Source of the DNA: FEN-1219 sp964503125
GTDB taxonomy: Bacteria; Pseudomonadota; Gammaproteobacteria; Steroidobacterales; Rariloculaceae
NCBI GenBank assembly: GCA_964503125.1
Contig: CAZCZE010000032.1
Coordinates: 62,001 to 126,000, forward strand
Direction of reading: 5' to 3'
Length of the DNA: 64,000 nucleotides
This document shows, one piece after another, positions 25,338 through 33,464 of this stretch. The notes beneath the pieces are model-generated. The model ran no database searches, was not told the DNA's origin, and saw only the letters and a program-made list of their open reading frames with translations. The translations under genes were made by a program, and so were the position numbers. Each line of letters begins with the position of its first letter. The first letter of the stretch is position 1.

Positions 25338-26216
25338 ATGCAGGTTCACCTCGTCGACGGCACCTTCGAGCTGTTTCGCGCGTTCTACGGCAACCCATCG
25401 CGTCGCGACGCGCACGGTGACGAGGTCAACGCCGCGCACGGGCTCGTGCGCTCGCTGCTCGCGCTGCTTGGCGAGCGCGACGTCACGCACGTGGGCGTGG
25501 CGTTCGATCACGTCATCGAGTCGTTCCGCAACGATCTCTACGCGGGCTACAAGACGGGCGAGGGTATCGATCCTAAGCTCCACGCTCAGTTCGGGCCCGC
25601 CGAGGATGCGTGCCGCGCGCTCGGCGTCGTCGTCTGGCCCATGGTCGAGTTCGAGTGCGACGACGCGCTCGCCACGGCCGCGGCACGGTTCGCGAAGACG
25701 GGTGGCGTCGAGCGCGTGGTCGTCTGCTCGCCCGACAAGGACCTTGCGCAGTGCGTCGTCGGCGAGCGCGTCGTGTGCCTCGACCGCCTGCGCCGCAAGA
25801 CCCTCGACGAGCGCGGCGTCGTCGAGAAATTCGGCGTTCGGCCGGCCTCGATGCCGGACTGGCTCGCGCTCGTCGGCGACAGCGCGGACGGTTATCCCGG
25901 CGTTCCGAAGTGGGGCGCGAAATCGGCAGGCGCCGTGCTGGCCGTGTACGAGCACCTCGAGCGGATTCCGGCCGTAGCGGAGGATTGGCGCGTCAAAGTG
26001 CGCGGCGCCGAAGCGCTCGCCGAGTCGCTCGCCGCGCAACGCGACGAGGCCTTCCTGTTTCGGCGGCTTGCGACGCTGCGTACCGATGTGCCGCTCACGG
26101 AATCGGTCGCAGATCTTCGCTGGCGCGGCCCCGACGAGGTGGCGCTCAAGGCCCTCGCGGCGCGCTGGCGCGACGATGCGCTCGTCGCGCGCGCCGTCGC
26201 GCGTGCACAGCGCTAG
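25338..26216 (+). CDS. 5'-3' exonuclease / flap endonuclease family protein
   Basis: A 292 aa protein resembling the 5'-nuclease domain of DNA polymerase I and stand-alone ExoIX/Xni. Acidic metal ligands are visible in HLVDGTFELFRAFYG, GVAFDHVIESFRNDLYAGYK, EFECDDALATAAARFA, VVCSPDKDLAQCV, and the helix-3-turn WLALVGDSADGYPGVPKWGAKSA. It would cut 5' flaps or RNA primers. It carries more basic-to-acidic scatter than Xni and the DNA-binding arch is short. It is convergent with the esterase-like gene, only 2 bases apart. Confidence 0.82.
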   Translation: MQVHLVDGTFELFRAFYGNPSRRDAHGDEVNAAHGLVRSLLALLGERDVTHVGVAFDHVIESFRNDLYAGYKTGEGIDPKLHAQFGPAEDACRALGVVVWPMVEFECDDALATAAARFAKTGGVERVVVCSPDKDLAQCVVGERVVCLDRLRRKTLDERGVVEKFGVRPASMPDWLALVGDSADGYPGVPKWGAKSAGAVLAVYEHLERIPAVAEDWRVKVRGAEALAESLAAQRDEAFLFRRLATLRTDVPLTESVADLRWRGPDEVALKALAARWRDDALVARAVARAQR

Positions 26217-26218
26217 CG

Positions 26219-26923
26219 CTAGCGAGCTGCGGCGCGCAGCATCGCGACGAGGTCGGCCGGGCGGTCGAGCATGACGTCGTGGCCGCAGTCGATCGTCGCG
26301 GTCTTCCAGTCTTTGGCTTTGGCGATGGCGTGGAACGGCGGGAACGGCGAGTGCTCGTAACCCGTGGCCAAGATGTGCGTGCACTTGGCGGCGGGCAGCG
26401 CGTGGCGCAGCCGCACGCGCTGCTGAAACGTCGCGAGCGGCTGCGGTGTGCACTGGCGGTCGACCCAAGCGCGATCCGCGGCGTTGACGCGAAAGAAGTC
26501 CGCTGCGATCGGCTGCACTTGCCAGCCGCGGCCGCTCTCGACGGCGCCGCGCACCTGGCCGTCGCGGACCTCGGGCGGCAATACGTCGTGCAGCCCTTGG
26601 CCGTCCTCGAGGATGAACGCGTCGAGATAGACGAGGGCGCGTAGTCGCTCCGCGACCTGATCGGCGACGCCCGTGATGACGCAGCCGCCGTACGAATGGC
26701 CGCAGAGCACGACGTCGTCGAGCTCTTCCCAGCGAATGAGGTTCGCGACGTCGGCGATGTGCGTCTCGAGGCCCACCTGCGGCGAGACGAGATGCGATCG
26801 CTCGCCGACACCCGTGAGCGTCGGCGTGAACACCTCGTGACCCTCGGCCTGGAGCGTCTGGCGGACGCGCTTCCAGCACCAGCTGCCGTGCCACGCGCCG
26901 TGCACGAGAACGAACGTCGCCAT
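26219..26923 (-). CDS. Alpha/beta hydrolase, methylesterase/hydroxynitrile-lyase-like
   Basis: A 234 aa cytoplasmic protein. It starts MATFVLVHGAWHGSWCWKRV, the hallmark of the plant-type methylesterase/hydroxynitrile lyase branch found in bacteria. The nucleophile is in CGHSYGGCVI, the general acid in the region after AKCTHILATGYEHS, and the His in IDCGHDVMLDRP. I chose ATG 26923, preceded by GGGGGA; the longer frame adds no conserved residues. The reaction is probably ester hydrolysis; natural substrate unknown. Confidence 0.85.
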   Translation of the reverse strand: MATFVLVHGAWHGSWCWKRVRQTLQAEGHEVFTPTLTGVGERSHLVSPQVGLETHIADVANLIRWEELDDVVLCGHSYGGCVITGVADQVAERLRALVYLDAFILEDGQGLHDVLPPEVRDGQVRGAVESGRGWQVQPIAADFFRVNAADRAWVDRQCTPQPLATFQQRVRLRHALPAAKCTHILATGYEHSPFPPFHAIAKAKDWKTATIDCGHDVMLDRPADLVAMLRAAAR

Positions 26924-26951
26924 GAGAATCCCCCGGAGAACGACCGTCCCA

Positions 26952-28403
26952 TCATAGATCGACAGCAACGCAGGCGATCGACGCGCCAGCCTTTTGCTCG
27001 AGGAACTGCATCGCTTCGATCGCCGTGCTGTAGTCCATACGCTCGCCCTGCCACTGGCAGCGGCCCGTCTCGGCGGTGATTGCGAGGCCCGCCTCGCGGT
27101 TCAGCAGGTGGAGACGCAGCGTCTCCTCGAAGCCGGGGTAGGGCGCCGCCTTCGGTCGCGAATTGTTTCCGCGGAAACATCGCGCGCCATTCTCTTCCAC
27201 GCGCCCACCATCTGGGCGCGAGAACACCAATACGCCGTCGTCGGTGACGGTGACCCCATAGCCGCCTTCGTGCACGAGCCGATGATGGAAGCCGCACAAC
27301 GTGACCAGGTTGCCGAGCTTGGTTTCGCCGCGGTCGGCCCAGTGCTGGATGTGATGCCCTGCGGTGAAGCGGGTGCGGTCGCAACCCGGGAAACGGCAGC
27401 CGCCGTCGCGAGCGCGCAGCGCGCGACTAAGGGCCGGCGGGATGCTCCGCGACTTGCGGCCGATATCGAGCGGCTTGCCGTCCGTATCCTCGACGAGGCC
27501 GACGATCGTGGCGTCGCAGGCAAGGCGCCGCGCCGTATCGACTGCGAGGGCGGGGCCGTCGTCGAGCTCGCAGCGGTGCGGCTCGTCGCCCGCCGCCGTG
27601 CAGGCGTCGGACAGAACCGCTTGATCGATGTGCACGACGACTTGATAGCGGTCTGCCGAGGAGCCGGCGCCCGTGTCCTCGCCGCGCTGCGCGAGAAAGG
27701 TCTCGGCCATGTGCTTGAGCGCATCGGCGCGCCGCGCGCCGGCCGTCGGCGACTCGTGCGTGTCGGTTTCCGCGGAAACATGGCCTTCCGACACAGACGG
27801 TTCGGTGGGCTCGCGCAACGCTTCGACGGCCGTTTCGAGCGCCTTGCGCACGATAGCGCCGACCTCGCGCGGCAGCCGCGCGGTCAAGATCAGCTCGCCG
27901 TCCACGTCGAAGAAGTAGTTGACGTGCCGTCGTGCGTGCTGGACCTGCTCGAGCTTCCCGGCGTCGCGCCGCTGCGTCCAGTGATATTTGCGCACGAGCT
28001 TCTCGACGTGCGCAGCCGTGCCATAACGCGCGATGTGCACGAGCACCGATTCGTTGGCCGCCGTGGCGACGCGCGTCATCGCGCGCACCTTCGAATAGGA
28101 GAACTCGCCCTTCGCGAACGCGTCGCTGATTTCGGGCAGGTTCTCGAGCGCACGCGCGACGCGCACTTTCTCGCGCGCCGCCACGGGCCCGATCCCGCAC
28201 TGCCAGTTCAGCCACTGCGCCGTGTTGGCGAGGCCGTGGCGTTCGTACGCTTTGCCGCGATCGAACTCGGCGACGAGCGCGAGGAAGCGATACGTGGCCG
28301 CGTTGAGGTGACCCCAGAGCTCGGTGATCTGCTCTTCGAGCTCCTCGAAAGCGCGCCATTGACGGAGGTTGGCGTCGGGGTCGAGAGGGGTGGCGCAGGC
28401 CAT
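26952..28403 (-). CDS. DUF222 plus HNH endonuclease (13E12-type) protein
   Basis: A 483 aa protein. Residues about 20-330 are the helical DUF222 domain (LVAEFDRGKAYERHG, TAQWLNWQCGI, AREKVRVARAL). The C-terminal HNH nuclease reads CRFPGCDRTRFTAGHHIQHW, then LGNLVTLCGFHHRLVHEGG, with two Cys pairs for structural zinc and the catalytic histidines. These proteins are abundant in actinobacteria (13E12 repeats) and patchy in proteobacteria, and behave like mobile or laterally transferred genes. Two copies of the sequence TTTCCGCGGAAAC occur inside (27167-27179 and 27767-27779, the first read TTTCCGCGGAAAC). It borders the lower-GC patch at 28.4-29.3 kb. Confidence 0.85.
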   Translation of the reverse strand: MACATPLDPDANLRQWRAFEELEEQITELWGHLNAATYRFLALVAEFDRGKAYERHGLANTAQWLNWQCGIGPVAAREKVRVARALENLPEISDAFAKGEFSYSKVRAMTRVATAANESVLVHIARYGTAAHVEKLVRKYHWTQRRDAGKLEQVQHARRHVNYFFDVDGELILTARLPREVGAIVRKALETAVEALREPTEPSVSEGHVSAETDTHESPTAGARRADALKHMAETFLAQRGEDTGAGSSADRYQVVVHIDQAVLSDACTAAGDEPHRCELDDGPALAVDTARRLACDATIVGLVEDTDGKPLDIGRKSRSIPPALSRALRARDGGCRFPGCDRTRFTAGHHIQHWADRGETKLGNLVTLCGFHHRLVHEGGYGVTVTDDGVLVFSRPDGGRVEENGARCFRGNNSRPKAAPYPGFEETLRLHLLNREAGLAITAETGRCQWQGERMDYSTAIEAMQFLEQKAGASIACVAVDL

Positions 28404-28559
28404 AGGAACCTCCGTTAGATAGCTGGTTGGATGTCCAGTAGTGTGAACCTAAAGGGTAGGTAGGTCAATCAGTTACGTAGGTTGGTGGCGTGCGAAAAGG
28501 GGGTATAGATATATGCCGGCGAAAATATCACCCAGGCCGCCCTTTGTTTGTCGAGACGC

Positions 28560-28811
28560 TTAGACCACGCGATCGTTGGGGTTGCGATTCTTGCCAGCCC
28601 GCCGCCCGCTCAGTTTCTTGCCGGAGGCGACCTCAAACGCGATTGGCGAGACGTAGTAGTAGCGATTGGAGCGAGAGCCGACGACGACGCCGTTGTCCAT
28701 CCGGATCGATTTCGCTTCAGGCACCGTACCGCAATACCTAGGTAAGAACCCGTACTCGTCACGCATACAGCGCACTAGTGGGAGGGAGTCGCCGACGTCT
28801 TCAGGCATCAT
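28560..28811 (-). CDS. Hypothetical 83 aa protein
   Basis: A short ORF with RSNRYYYVSPIAFEVASGKK and a basic C-terminus GRRAGKNRNPNDRVV. No recognised domain, no signal peptide and no convincing ribosome binding site. Its codon use is less GC-biased than that of neighbours. It sits with the next gene in a roughly 900-base patch of visibly lower GC between the HNH gene and the cupin operon. Reality as a gene is uncertain. The flanking 28404-28559 is A+T-richer (GGTATAGATATATG) and holds no other feature I can name. Confidence 0.35.
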   Translation of the reverse strand: MMPEDVGDSLPLVRCMRDEYGFLPRYCGTVPEAKSIRMDNGVVVGSRSNRYYYVSPIAFEVASGKKLSGRRAGKNRNPNDRVV

Positions 28812-28850
28812 CTGATACTAAACGCGAGCGCTGGTCTTGGGAGGAATGGC

Positions 28851-29201
28851 CTAGTCGGCAATCGCTCGCCGCGTAATTCGAGCCCGCAGTTCCCTGCCAT
28901 CCTCTCGCACTACATAGAGCCACTTGTTGTTCTTGTCGATACGCGCCTGGACCTTGGTGCCCACTATGAAGTTCGCTGCGGCGTTCTTGCCAGAAGCAAG
29001 GATGGTCGCATAGGTCGCGGTGATTCTCATGCCCTCCATTTCAAGAGCTAGCGTGTTCTGGTTGGTGGCGTAAACGCCACCGCGTCCGTCTGAAACGAGT
29101 CCCGTACTTTGTCCCGCGTCAACGATTGTTGCGGTGGAGTAGTCATCCGCACTTGCCGAGTAGGCAAGGGCCACGATTGCGATGAAAGGGACGATACGCA
29201 C
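28851..29201 (-). CDS. Hypothetical exported protein
   Basis: A 116 aa protein with GTG start at 29201, chosen because a perfect AGGAGG lies 6 bases upstream (GGAAGGAGGACATCC then GTG). The N-terminus is a signal peptide (VRIVPFIAIVALAYSASADD). The mature part has GQSTGLVSDGRGGVYATNQN, EMEGMRITATYAT and VGTKVQARIDKNNKWLYVV, which suggests a small beta-barrel-like domain. I do not recognise the family. GC content is lower than the surroundings. Confidence 0.65.
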   Translation of the reverse strand: MRIVPFIAIVALAYSASADDYSTATIVDAGQSTGLVSDGRGGVYATNQNTLALEMEGMRITATYATILASGKNAAANFIVGTKVQARIDKNNKWLYVVREDGRELRARITRRAIAD

Positions 29202-29358
29202 GGATGTCCTCCTTCCAATGACTAAAGTCTCATGGTGCTCATTCAGCAGGATAGCCGAGCCCCAGCGAGAACGCTGGCGAAACCTAGAAATCGTCAACCT
29301 GACTTTCTCGGACCCCATGGACGATTTCAGCAGCGCGGGCAGAGCCGAAGGGGGGCCG

Positions 29359-29835
29359 TCAGTACGGCGTCCCGTCCTTGTGCGCGAACACCCCGCTCAC
29401 GCCGGCGCGGTCGTAGCGCGCCGCGTTGAACCGCAAGTCGATATCGGGATACTCGCCCCAGTCGTCGTCGTCGCGCGTTCCGACGACGAGAAACCGCGCC
29501 TCGTTCGAGCCGCTGCGATTGATCAGGTGGTGGCCGTTGCGGACGCCGGCTTTCCAGGCGGCGCAGTCTCCGGGACGTAACGTGACTTCGCCGTCGTCCT
29601 CGACGAGCACGAGCTCGCCGGAGAGCACGTACACGAACTCGTCTTCCTTCTCGTGCCAGTGCCGCTGGCTCGCCCAGGCGCCGGGCGCGAGCGTCACGAG
29701 ATTCACACCGAATTGCGTGAGGCCGCCCGCGACGCCGGCTTGCACGGCCGCGCGTCCCTGGCACGGCGCATCGAACGGTTTGGGATAGCGCGAGCCCTTG
29801 AACGAAGGGGCCTTGGCGAGATCGATTTTCGGCAT
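29359..29835 (-). CDS. Cupin-domain protein
   Basis: A 158 aa single-domain cupin. Motif 1 is RHWHEKEDEFVYVLSGE (metal ligands His, His, Glu), motif 2 is GVRNGHHLINRS with the last His. It is probably metal-dependent; cupins of this kind include dioxygenases, isomerases and binding proteins. The N-terminal 35 residues (KAPSFKGSRYPKPFDAPCQG) precede the barrel. It is the last gene of the six-gene minus-strand operon starting at 35085, 32 bases after the MBL-rhodanese gene. Confidence 0.82.
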   Translation of the reverse strand: MPKIDLAKAPSFKGSRYPKPFDAPCQGRAAVQAGVAGGLTQFGVNLVTLAPGAWASQRHWHEKEDEFVYVLSGELVLVEDDGEVTLRPGDCAAWKAGVRNGHHLINRSGSNEARFLVVGTRDDDDWGEYPDIDLRFNAARYDRAGVSGVFAHKDGTPY

Positions 29836-29867
29836 TTCGTGTCCCTCCGACGGCGAGTCGGTCTATT

Positions 29868-30899
29868 TCAAACGGAGCTGACCGGAAAGCCGCCGTCGCG
29901 CCAAGCTTTCATGCCGCCGTCGAGCGCGGCCGCGCGCAGAAAGCCGAGATCGCGCAGCGTCGCTGCCGCGAGCGTGCTGATCTTGCCGAGCTCGCAGACC
30001 GTGACGATGCGCGCCGTGGGGTCGGGCAGCACCTCGTTGATGCGCAGCTCGAGTTGGCCGCGCGGCAGGTGCTTGGCGCCGGGCAAGTGCCCCGAATCGA
30101 ACGCATCCTTCTCGCGTACATCCAGCACGATCAAGGAGTTGCCCGTTGTTTCTATGCGCCGTTTGAGCTCCGCGAGCGACACGAACGGCACCTTCGCGGC
30201 GGCCTCGCCGAGCAGCTGCGCCACCGTCTTGCCGCCCGTCATGTTCGTGCGCAGCGCCTCCGTGAGATGCGTCGGTGCCGCGAGGTTCAGATGATTCATC
30301 ATGTCGATGAACTCCGCGCGCTCGCGTTTTTGCAGCCGAGCGTTCTGCGCGATCTCGCGGCCGAGAGTCGAGGATCCCAGGTTCTTGTAGTCGTGGCCGG
30401 GGAACACCTTGAGCGCGGGGTCGAGCTTCAAGAGGCCGTTGAAGAGACTGTCGTAGAGCGCGTCGGCGTTGCCCGTCGGCAGGTCGGTGCGCCCCGTTCC
30501 GCCGACCAGCAACGTGTCGCCCGTGAACACGCGGTCCTCCACGCGGATGCAGAGCGAGTCGCGCGTGTGGCCCGGTGTGTGCAAGAACTCGAAGCGCAGC
30601 GTGCCGACGACGAGCATGTCGCCGTCGTAGACCCGCAGCGACGCGAACGGTGCGGGGCTTAAGGGGTGCATGACCACGGGCAACCCGAGGCGGAGCCCGA
30701 GCTCGTGCGTGGCCGAGAAATGATCTGCGTGCGTGTGCGTGTCGATGAGGTAGTGCAGGCGTAATCCGTCGCGCGCCGCGCTCGCGAGGTAGTGATCGAT
30801 CTTGAGTAGCTCGGGGTCGATCAGGGCTGCGGCGCGCGTTTCCGGGCAACCGACGAGGTACGACTGGCAGCCGCCGGTTGCGATTTGCTCGAAGATCAT
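29868..30899 (-). CDS. MBL-fold persulfide dioxygenase-like hydrolase fused to rhodanese
   Basis: A 343 aa protein. Residues 1-225 form a metallo-beta-lactamase fold of the ETHE1/glyoxalase II group with THTHADHFSATH (H55, H57, D59, H60), LHTPGHTRDSLC, VFTGDTLLVGGTGRTDL and VFPGHDYKN. ETHE1 proteins oxidise glutathione persulfide with non-heme iron. The C-terminal rhodanese domain has Cys302 in TVCELGKIS and LDGGMKAWRDGGFPV, so sulfur transfer and persulfide oxidation are probably coupled, as in known PRF fusions. Its ATG overlaps the TGA of the HpaB-like gene (ATGA). A sulfur role in an aromatic-type operon is unexpected. Confidence 0.85.
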   Translation of the reverse strand: MIFEQIATGGCQSYLVGCPETRAAALIDPELLKIDHYLASAARDGLRLHYLIDTHTHADHFSATHELGLRLGLPVVMHPLSPAPFASLRVYDGDMLVVGTLRFEFLHTPGHTRDSLCIRVEDRVFTGDTLLVGGTGRTDLPTGNADALYDSLFNGLLKLDPALKVFPGHDYKNLGSSTLGREIAQNARLQKRERAEFIDMMNHLNLAAPTHLTEALRTNMTGGKTVAQLLGEAAAKVPFVSLAELKRRIETTGNSLIVLDVREKDAFDSGHLPGAKHLPRGQLELRINEVLPDPTARIVTVCELGKISTLAAATLRDLGFLRAAALDGGMKAWRDGGFPVSSV

Positions 30900-32494
30900 T
30901 TTTTCTTTTTGTTGGTTTTCTTGTGGAACGACAAGTCGTCGGGGTTGATGAGGTCGGGTGCGGTCCAGCCGTCCAGGTCGTACTCGGCCATACACTGCTC
31001 GGCGAAGCCCTTGAACTTCGCAGCGTTGCCGTTGCCCATGGCGCCGAACAGCACGTAACGGCGGATCTCCTCCGTGCTGCCGCCGTAGTTGATCTCGTAG
31101 AGCTCGTGGCGAGCGCCGAACTCGGTGCCGATGCAGTCCCAGAGCAGCTTCATGAGCTTGATGCGTTGCTCGGCCGTGTAACCGTTGGAGCCCCGCATGT
31201 AGCGGTCGATGTACGGCCGGATCGCGGGGTTGCTGAAATCGCGTGCATGCGAGTTCAGGTAGATCAGACCCGATGCGACGGTTTGCTCGATGAGGTACTT
31301 GATCTTCGAGTAGGCGATCGTCGCGAGCACCTGATAGGCGCCGCCCGGGTCCGGGTTCGGCAATAGGTACGGACCCTTCCACGGGCGCGGGTCGCGGACC
31401 ATCGCGTCCGTGAGCGCCCAGAACATGTTGCGCCACGCGAGCACCTCGCCGACGTTCGCTTGCACGCCGCGGTAGTCTTTCGTACCCGAGGCCTCGACGG
31501 CCTTGAGCAAGAGCCCGGCGATGAAGTCGAGTTTCACGGCGAGCCGCGTGCAGCCGTGCACGACGAAGCGCGGCAGGAACCCGGTGCGCGGAAAGAAGTT
31601 GTTGGCCTTCTCGACGTCGCCGTAGACGAACACGTTCTCCCACGGCACGAACACCTTGTCCATGATGAACACGGCGTCGTTCTCGTCGAGGCGCGACGAC
31701 AGCGGCTGATCGAACGGGCTCGACATCACCGAGGCCGTCATCTCGTACGAGGTGCGGCACAAGAATTTCAAGCCAGGCGCGTTCGTCGGCACCATGAACA
31801 CGAGCGCGTAGCTCTTGTCCTGGAGCGGGATCAGGCCGTGGTGCGCGATGAACGTGTAGTTCGTGAGCACCGAGCCCGTGGCGACGACTTTCGCGCCCGA
31901 GATGATGAGTCCGCCGTCGGTCTCCTTGTCCACGTGCACGCAGACGTCGGCGACTTTGTCGGGCGGCTTGTCGCGGTCGACGGGCGGATGAATGATCGCG
32001 TGGTTCACGAACGGTACGCGCTCTTGGCAGAACGTGTACCAGCGCTTCGCGTTCGCCTCGAACGGGGCGTAGAACTCGGCGTTGCCGCCGAGCGTGCCCA
32101 AGAACGCCGCCTTGTAGTCCGGCGAGCGGCCCAGCCAGCCGTAGGTGATGCGTTGCCACTCGGCGATTGCGTCGCGGCCCGCGATGGATTCTTCCAAGGT
32201 TTTCGGCGCGCGGAAGAACGCATGCGTCTTGCCCTTGCTCTTGCCCTCGACGTCGGTGGGCAGCAGCAGCTTGCCGTTGCGCTTCGGGTCGTGCAGGGCG
32301 TCGAACAGCCGTGCCGTCATGCGCGCCGTGTTGCGAAACGCCGGGTGCGCGGTCACGTCGTCGACGCGCTCGCCGTAGATGTACACCTCGCGGCCGTCGC
32401 GTAGCGACTCGAGATACTCGACGCCGTTCTGCGGGCGCTCGCACCGTACCGCACCGATGTTCTCGCCGCTCGCAGCGTCGTTCCTGCTCGCCAT
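30896..32494 (-). CDS. 4-hydroxyphenylacetate 3-hydroxylase (HpaB) family oxygenase
   Basis: A 532 aa protein matching the FADH2-dependent monooxygenase family of HpaB and of vinylacetyl-CoA-like flavoproteins. It has VEYLESLRDGREVYIYGERV at the start, VDKETDGGLIISGAKVVATG, FVPWENVFVYGDVEKAN, and KGFAEQCMAEYDLDGW near the end. HpaB hydroxylates phenols with FADH2 supplied by a separate reductase, and no reductase gene is nearby. The C-terminus is a lysine-rich tail (FHKKTNKKKK), atypical for HpaB. The ATG at 32494 follows the MBL hydrolase stop by 13 bases. Fourth gene of the operon. Confidence 0.85.
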   Translation of the reverse strand: MASRNDAASGENIGAVRCERPQNGVEYLESLRDGREVYIYGERVDDVTAHPAFRNTARMTARLFDALHDPKRNGKLLLPTDVEGKSKGKTHAFFRAPKTLEESIAGRDAIAEWQRITYGWLGRSPDYKAAFLGTLGGNAEFYAPFEANAKRWYTFCQERVPFVNHAIIHPPVDRDKPPDKVADVCVHVDKETDGGLIISGAKVVATGSVLTNYTFIAHHGLIPLQDKSYALVFMVPTNAPGLKFLCRTSYEMTASVMSSPFDQPLSSRLDENDAVFIMDKVFVPWENVFVYGDVEKANNFFPRTGFLPRFVVHGCTRLAVKLDFIAGLLLKAVEASGTKDYRGVQANVGEVLAWRNMFWALTDAMVRDPRPWKGPYLLPNPDPGGAYQVLATIAYSKIKYLIEQTVASGLIYLNSHARDFSNPAIRPYIDRYMRGSNGYTAEQRIKLMKLLWDCIGTEFGARHELYEINYGGSTEEIRRYVLFGAMGNGNAAKFKGFAEQCMAEYDLDGWTAPDLINPDDLSFHKKTNKKKK

Positions 32495-32507
32495 GAATGC
32501 TCCTTGG

Positions 32508-33464
32508 TCAGTTTTTCCGCAAACTCTCGTAGGCTGCGGCGACGAATTGCTCCGTCGTCCAGAGGCCACTCGTCGCGCCGTAACGGGCATCGTAATCGGC
32601 TGTGGGCCGGGCCGCGTGCACTTGCCGCAGCGTCAGACCTAAGTCGATCATGCCGCGAATGCGGTCGCGGACGATCGTGACCATGTCGCGGTACTCGACG
32701 ACGTCGGCCTCGTCGCAGAGGCGGCCGTGGCCGGGGATCACGAGCGTGCCGCCTTCCTGCTTCTCGGCGGGCACGGTGAGCTCGATGATGCGGTTGAGCG
32801 CGGCGATGACGCCGTCGATGCCGCCGCCGTCCTCGGGACGGATGACGGGGTAGCCCGTGGTCGTGAACACGTCGCCGGTGCTCACGACGTCCGAACGGCG
32901 GAAGAACACGATGACGTCGCCATCGGTGTGCGCGGCCGGTTGGTGCAGCAGCTGCACGGCCTCGCCGTTGAAGTGCAAGTCTTTCTGGGGCATGAACAGC
33001 GTGTCGGTGGGCCACGCATCGAACGGTGGCGGATTCGCCTGTCCCGACATCCTGACGAGCACGTTCTCGTGCGCGAGCACGGCCGCGCCTTGGGCTGCGT
33101 CGGCGATGGCGCCCGAGACGTTGCCGCCCGCGATCGTGCTGCCGGCTCTCGCTACACCCTCGTTGCTGCCGGCGTGATCGGCGTGCCAGTGCGTGTTGAC
33201 CACGTAGCGGATGGGCTTGCTCGAAATCTCGCGGATCGCCTCGAGGAGCGCCGCCGAGGCGGTCGCGAGCTTCGTGTCGACGATGAGGACGCCGTCGTCG
33301 CCGACCTGCACCGTGGTGTTGCCGCCGGCGCCGACGATCATGTAGATCCCGTCGCGCACGGGCAAGATGGCGAGCTCGGTTGAGGGCGGTGCTTGGGCCG
33401 CGGCCGTGGCCACCGCACACGCGCCCGCGAGGGCCGCCGCGAAGCTCGACGCGCGCGCGGTCAC
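32508..33464 (-). CDS. Exported MBL-fold hydrolase
   Basis: About 318 aa with a leader (SSFAAALAGACAVATAAAQA). The metal site is HWHADHAG (H92, H94, D96, H97), with QPAAHTDGDVIVFFRRSDVV supplying the next His and VIPGHGRLCDEADV the last. It is of the B-type-like 'THWHADHAGSN' group of periplasmic hydrolases (QDE-I-like, lactonases, quinoprotein relay enzymes); substrate unknown. GTG 33464 overlaps the TGA of the upstream partner-family gene (GTGA), which fixes the start. A longer frame upstream is a shadow of that gene. Confidence 0.83.
   Translation of the reverse strand: MTARASSFAAALAGACAVATAAAQAPPSTELAILPVRDGIYMIVGAGGNTTVQVGDDGVLIVDTKLATASAALLEAIREISSKPIRYVVNTHWHADHAGSNEGVARAGSTIAGGNVSGAIADAAQGAAVLAHENVLVRMSGQANPPPFDAWPTDTLFMPQKDLHFNGEAVQLLHQPAAHTDGDVIVFFRRSDVVSTGDVFTTTGYPVIRPEDGGGIDGVIAALNRIIELTVPAEKQEGGTLVIPGHGRLCDEADVVEYRDMVTIVRDRIRGMIDLGLTLRQVHAARPTADYDARYGATSGLWTTEQFVAAAYESLRKN

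Noticed and set aside
28404..28559. Possible tRNA or small RNA in the A+T-richer gap
   Set aside because: I could not find a cloverleaf, a conserved T-loop or a clear terminator.
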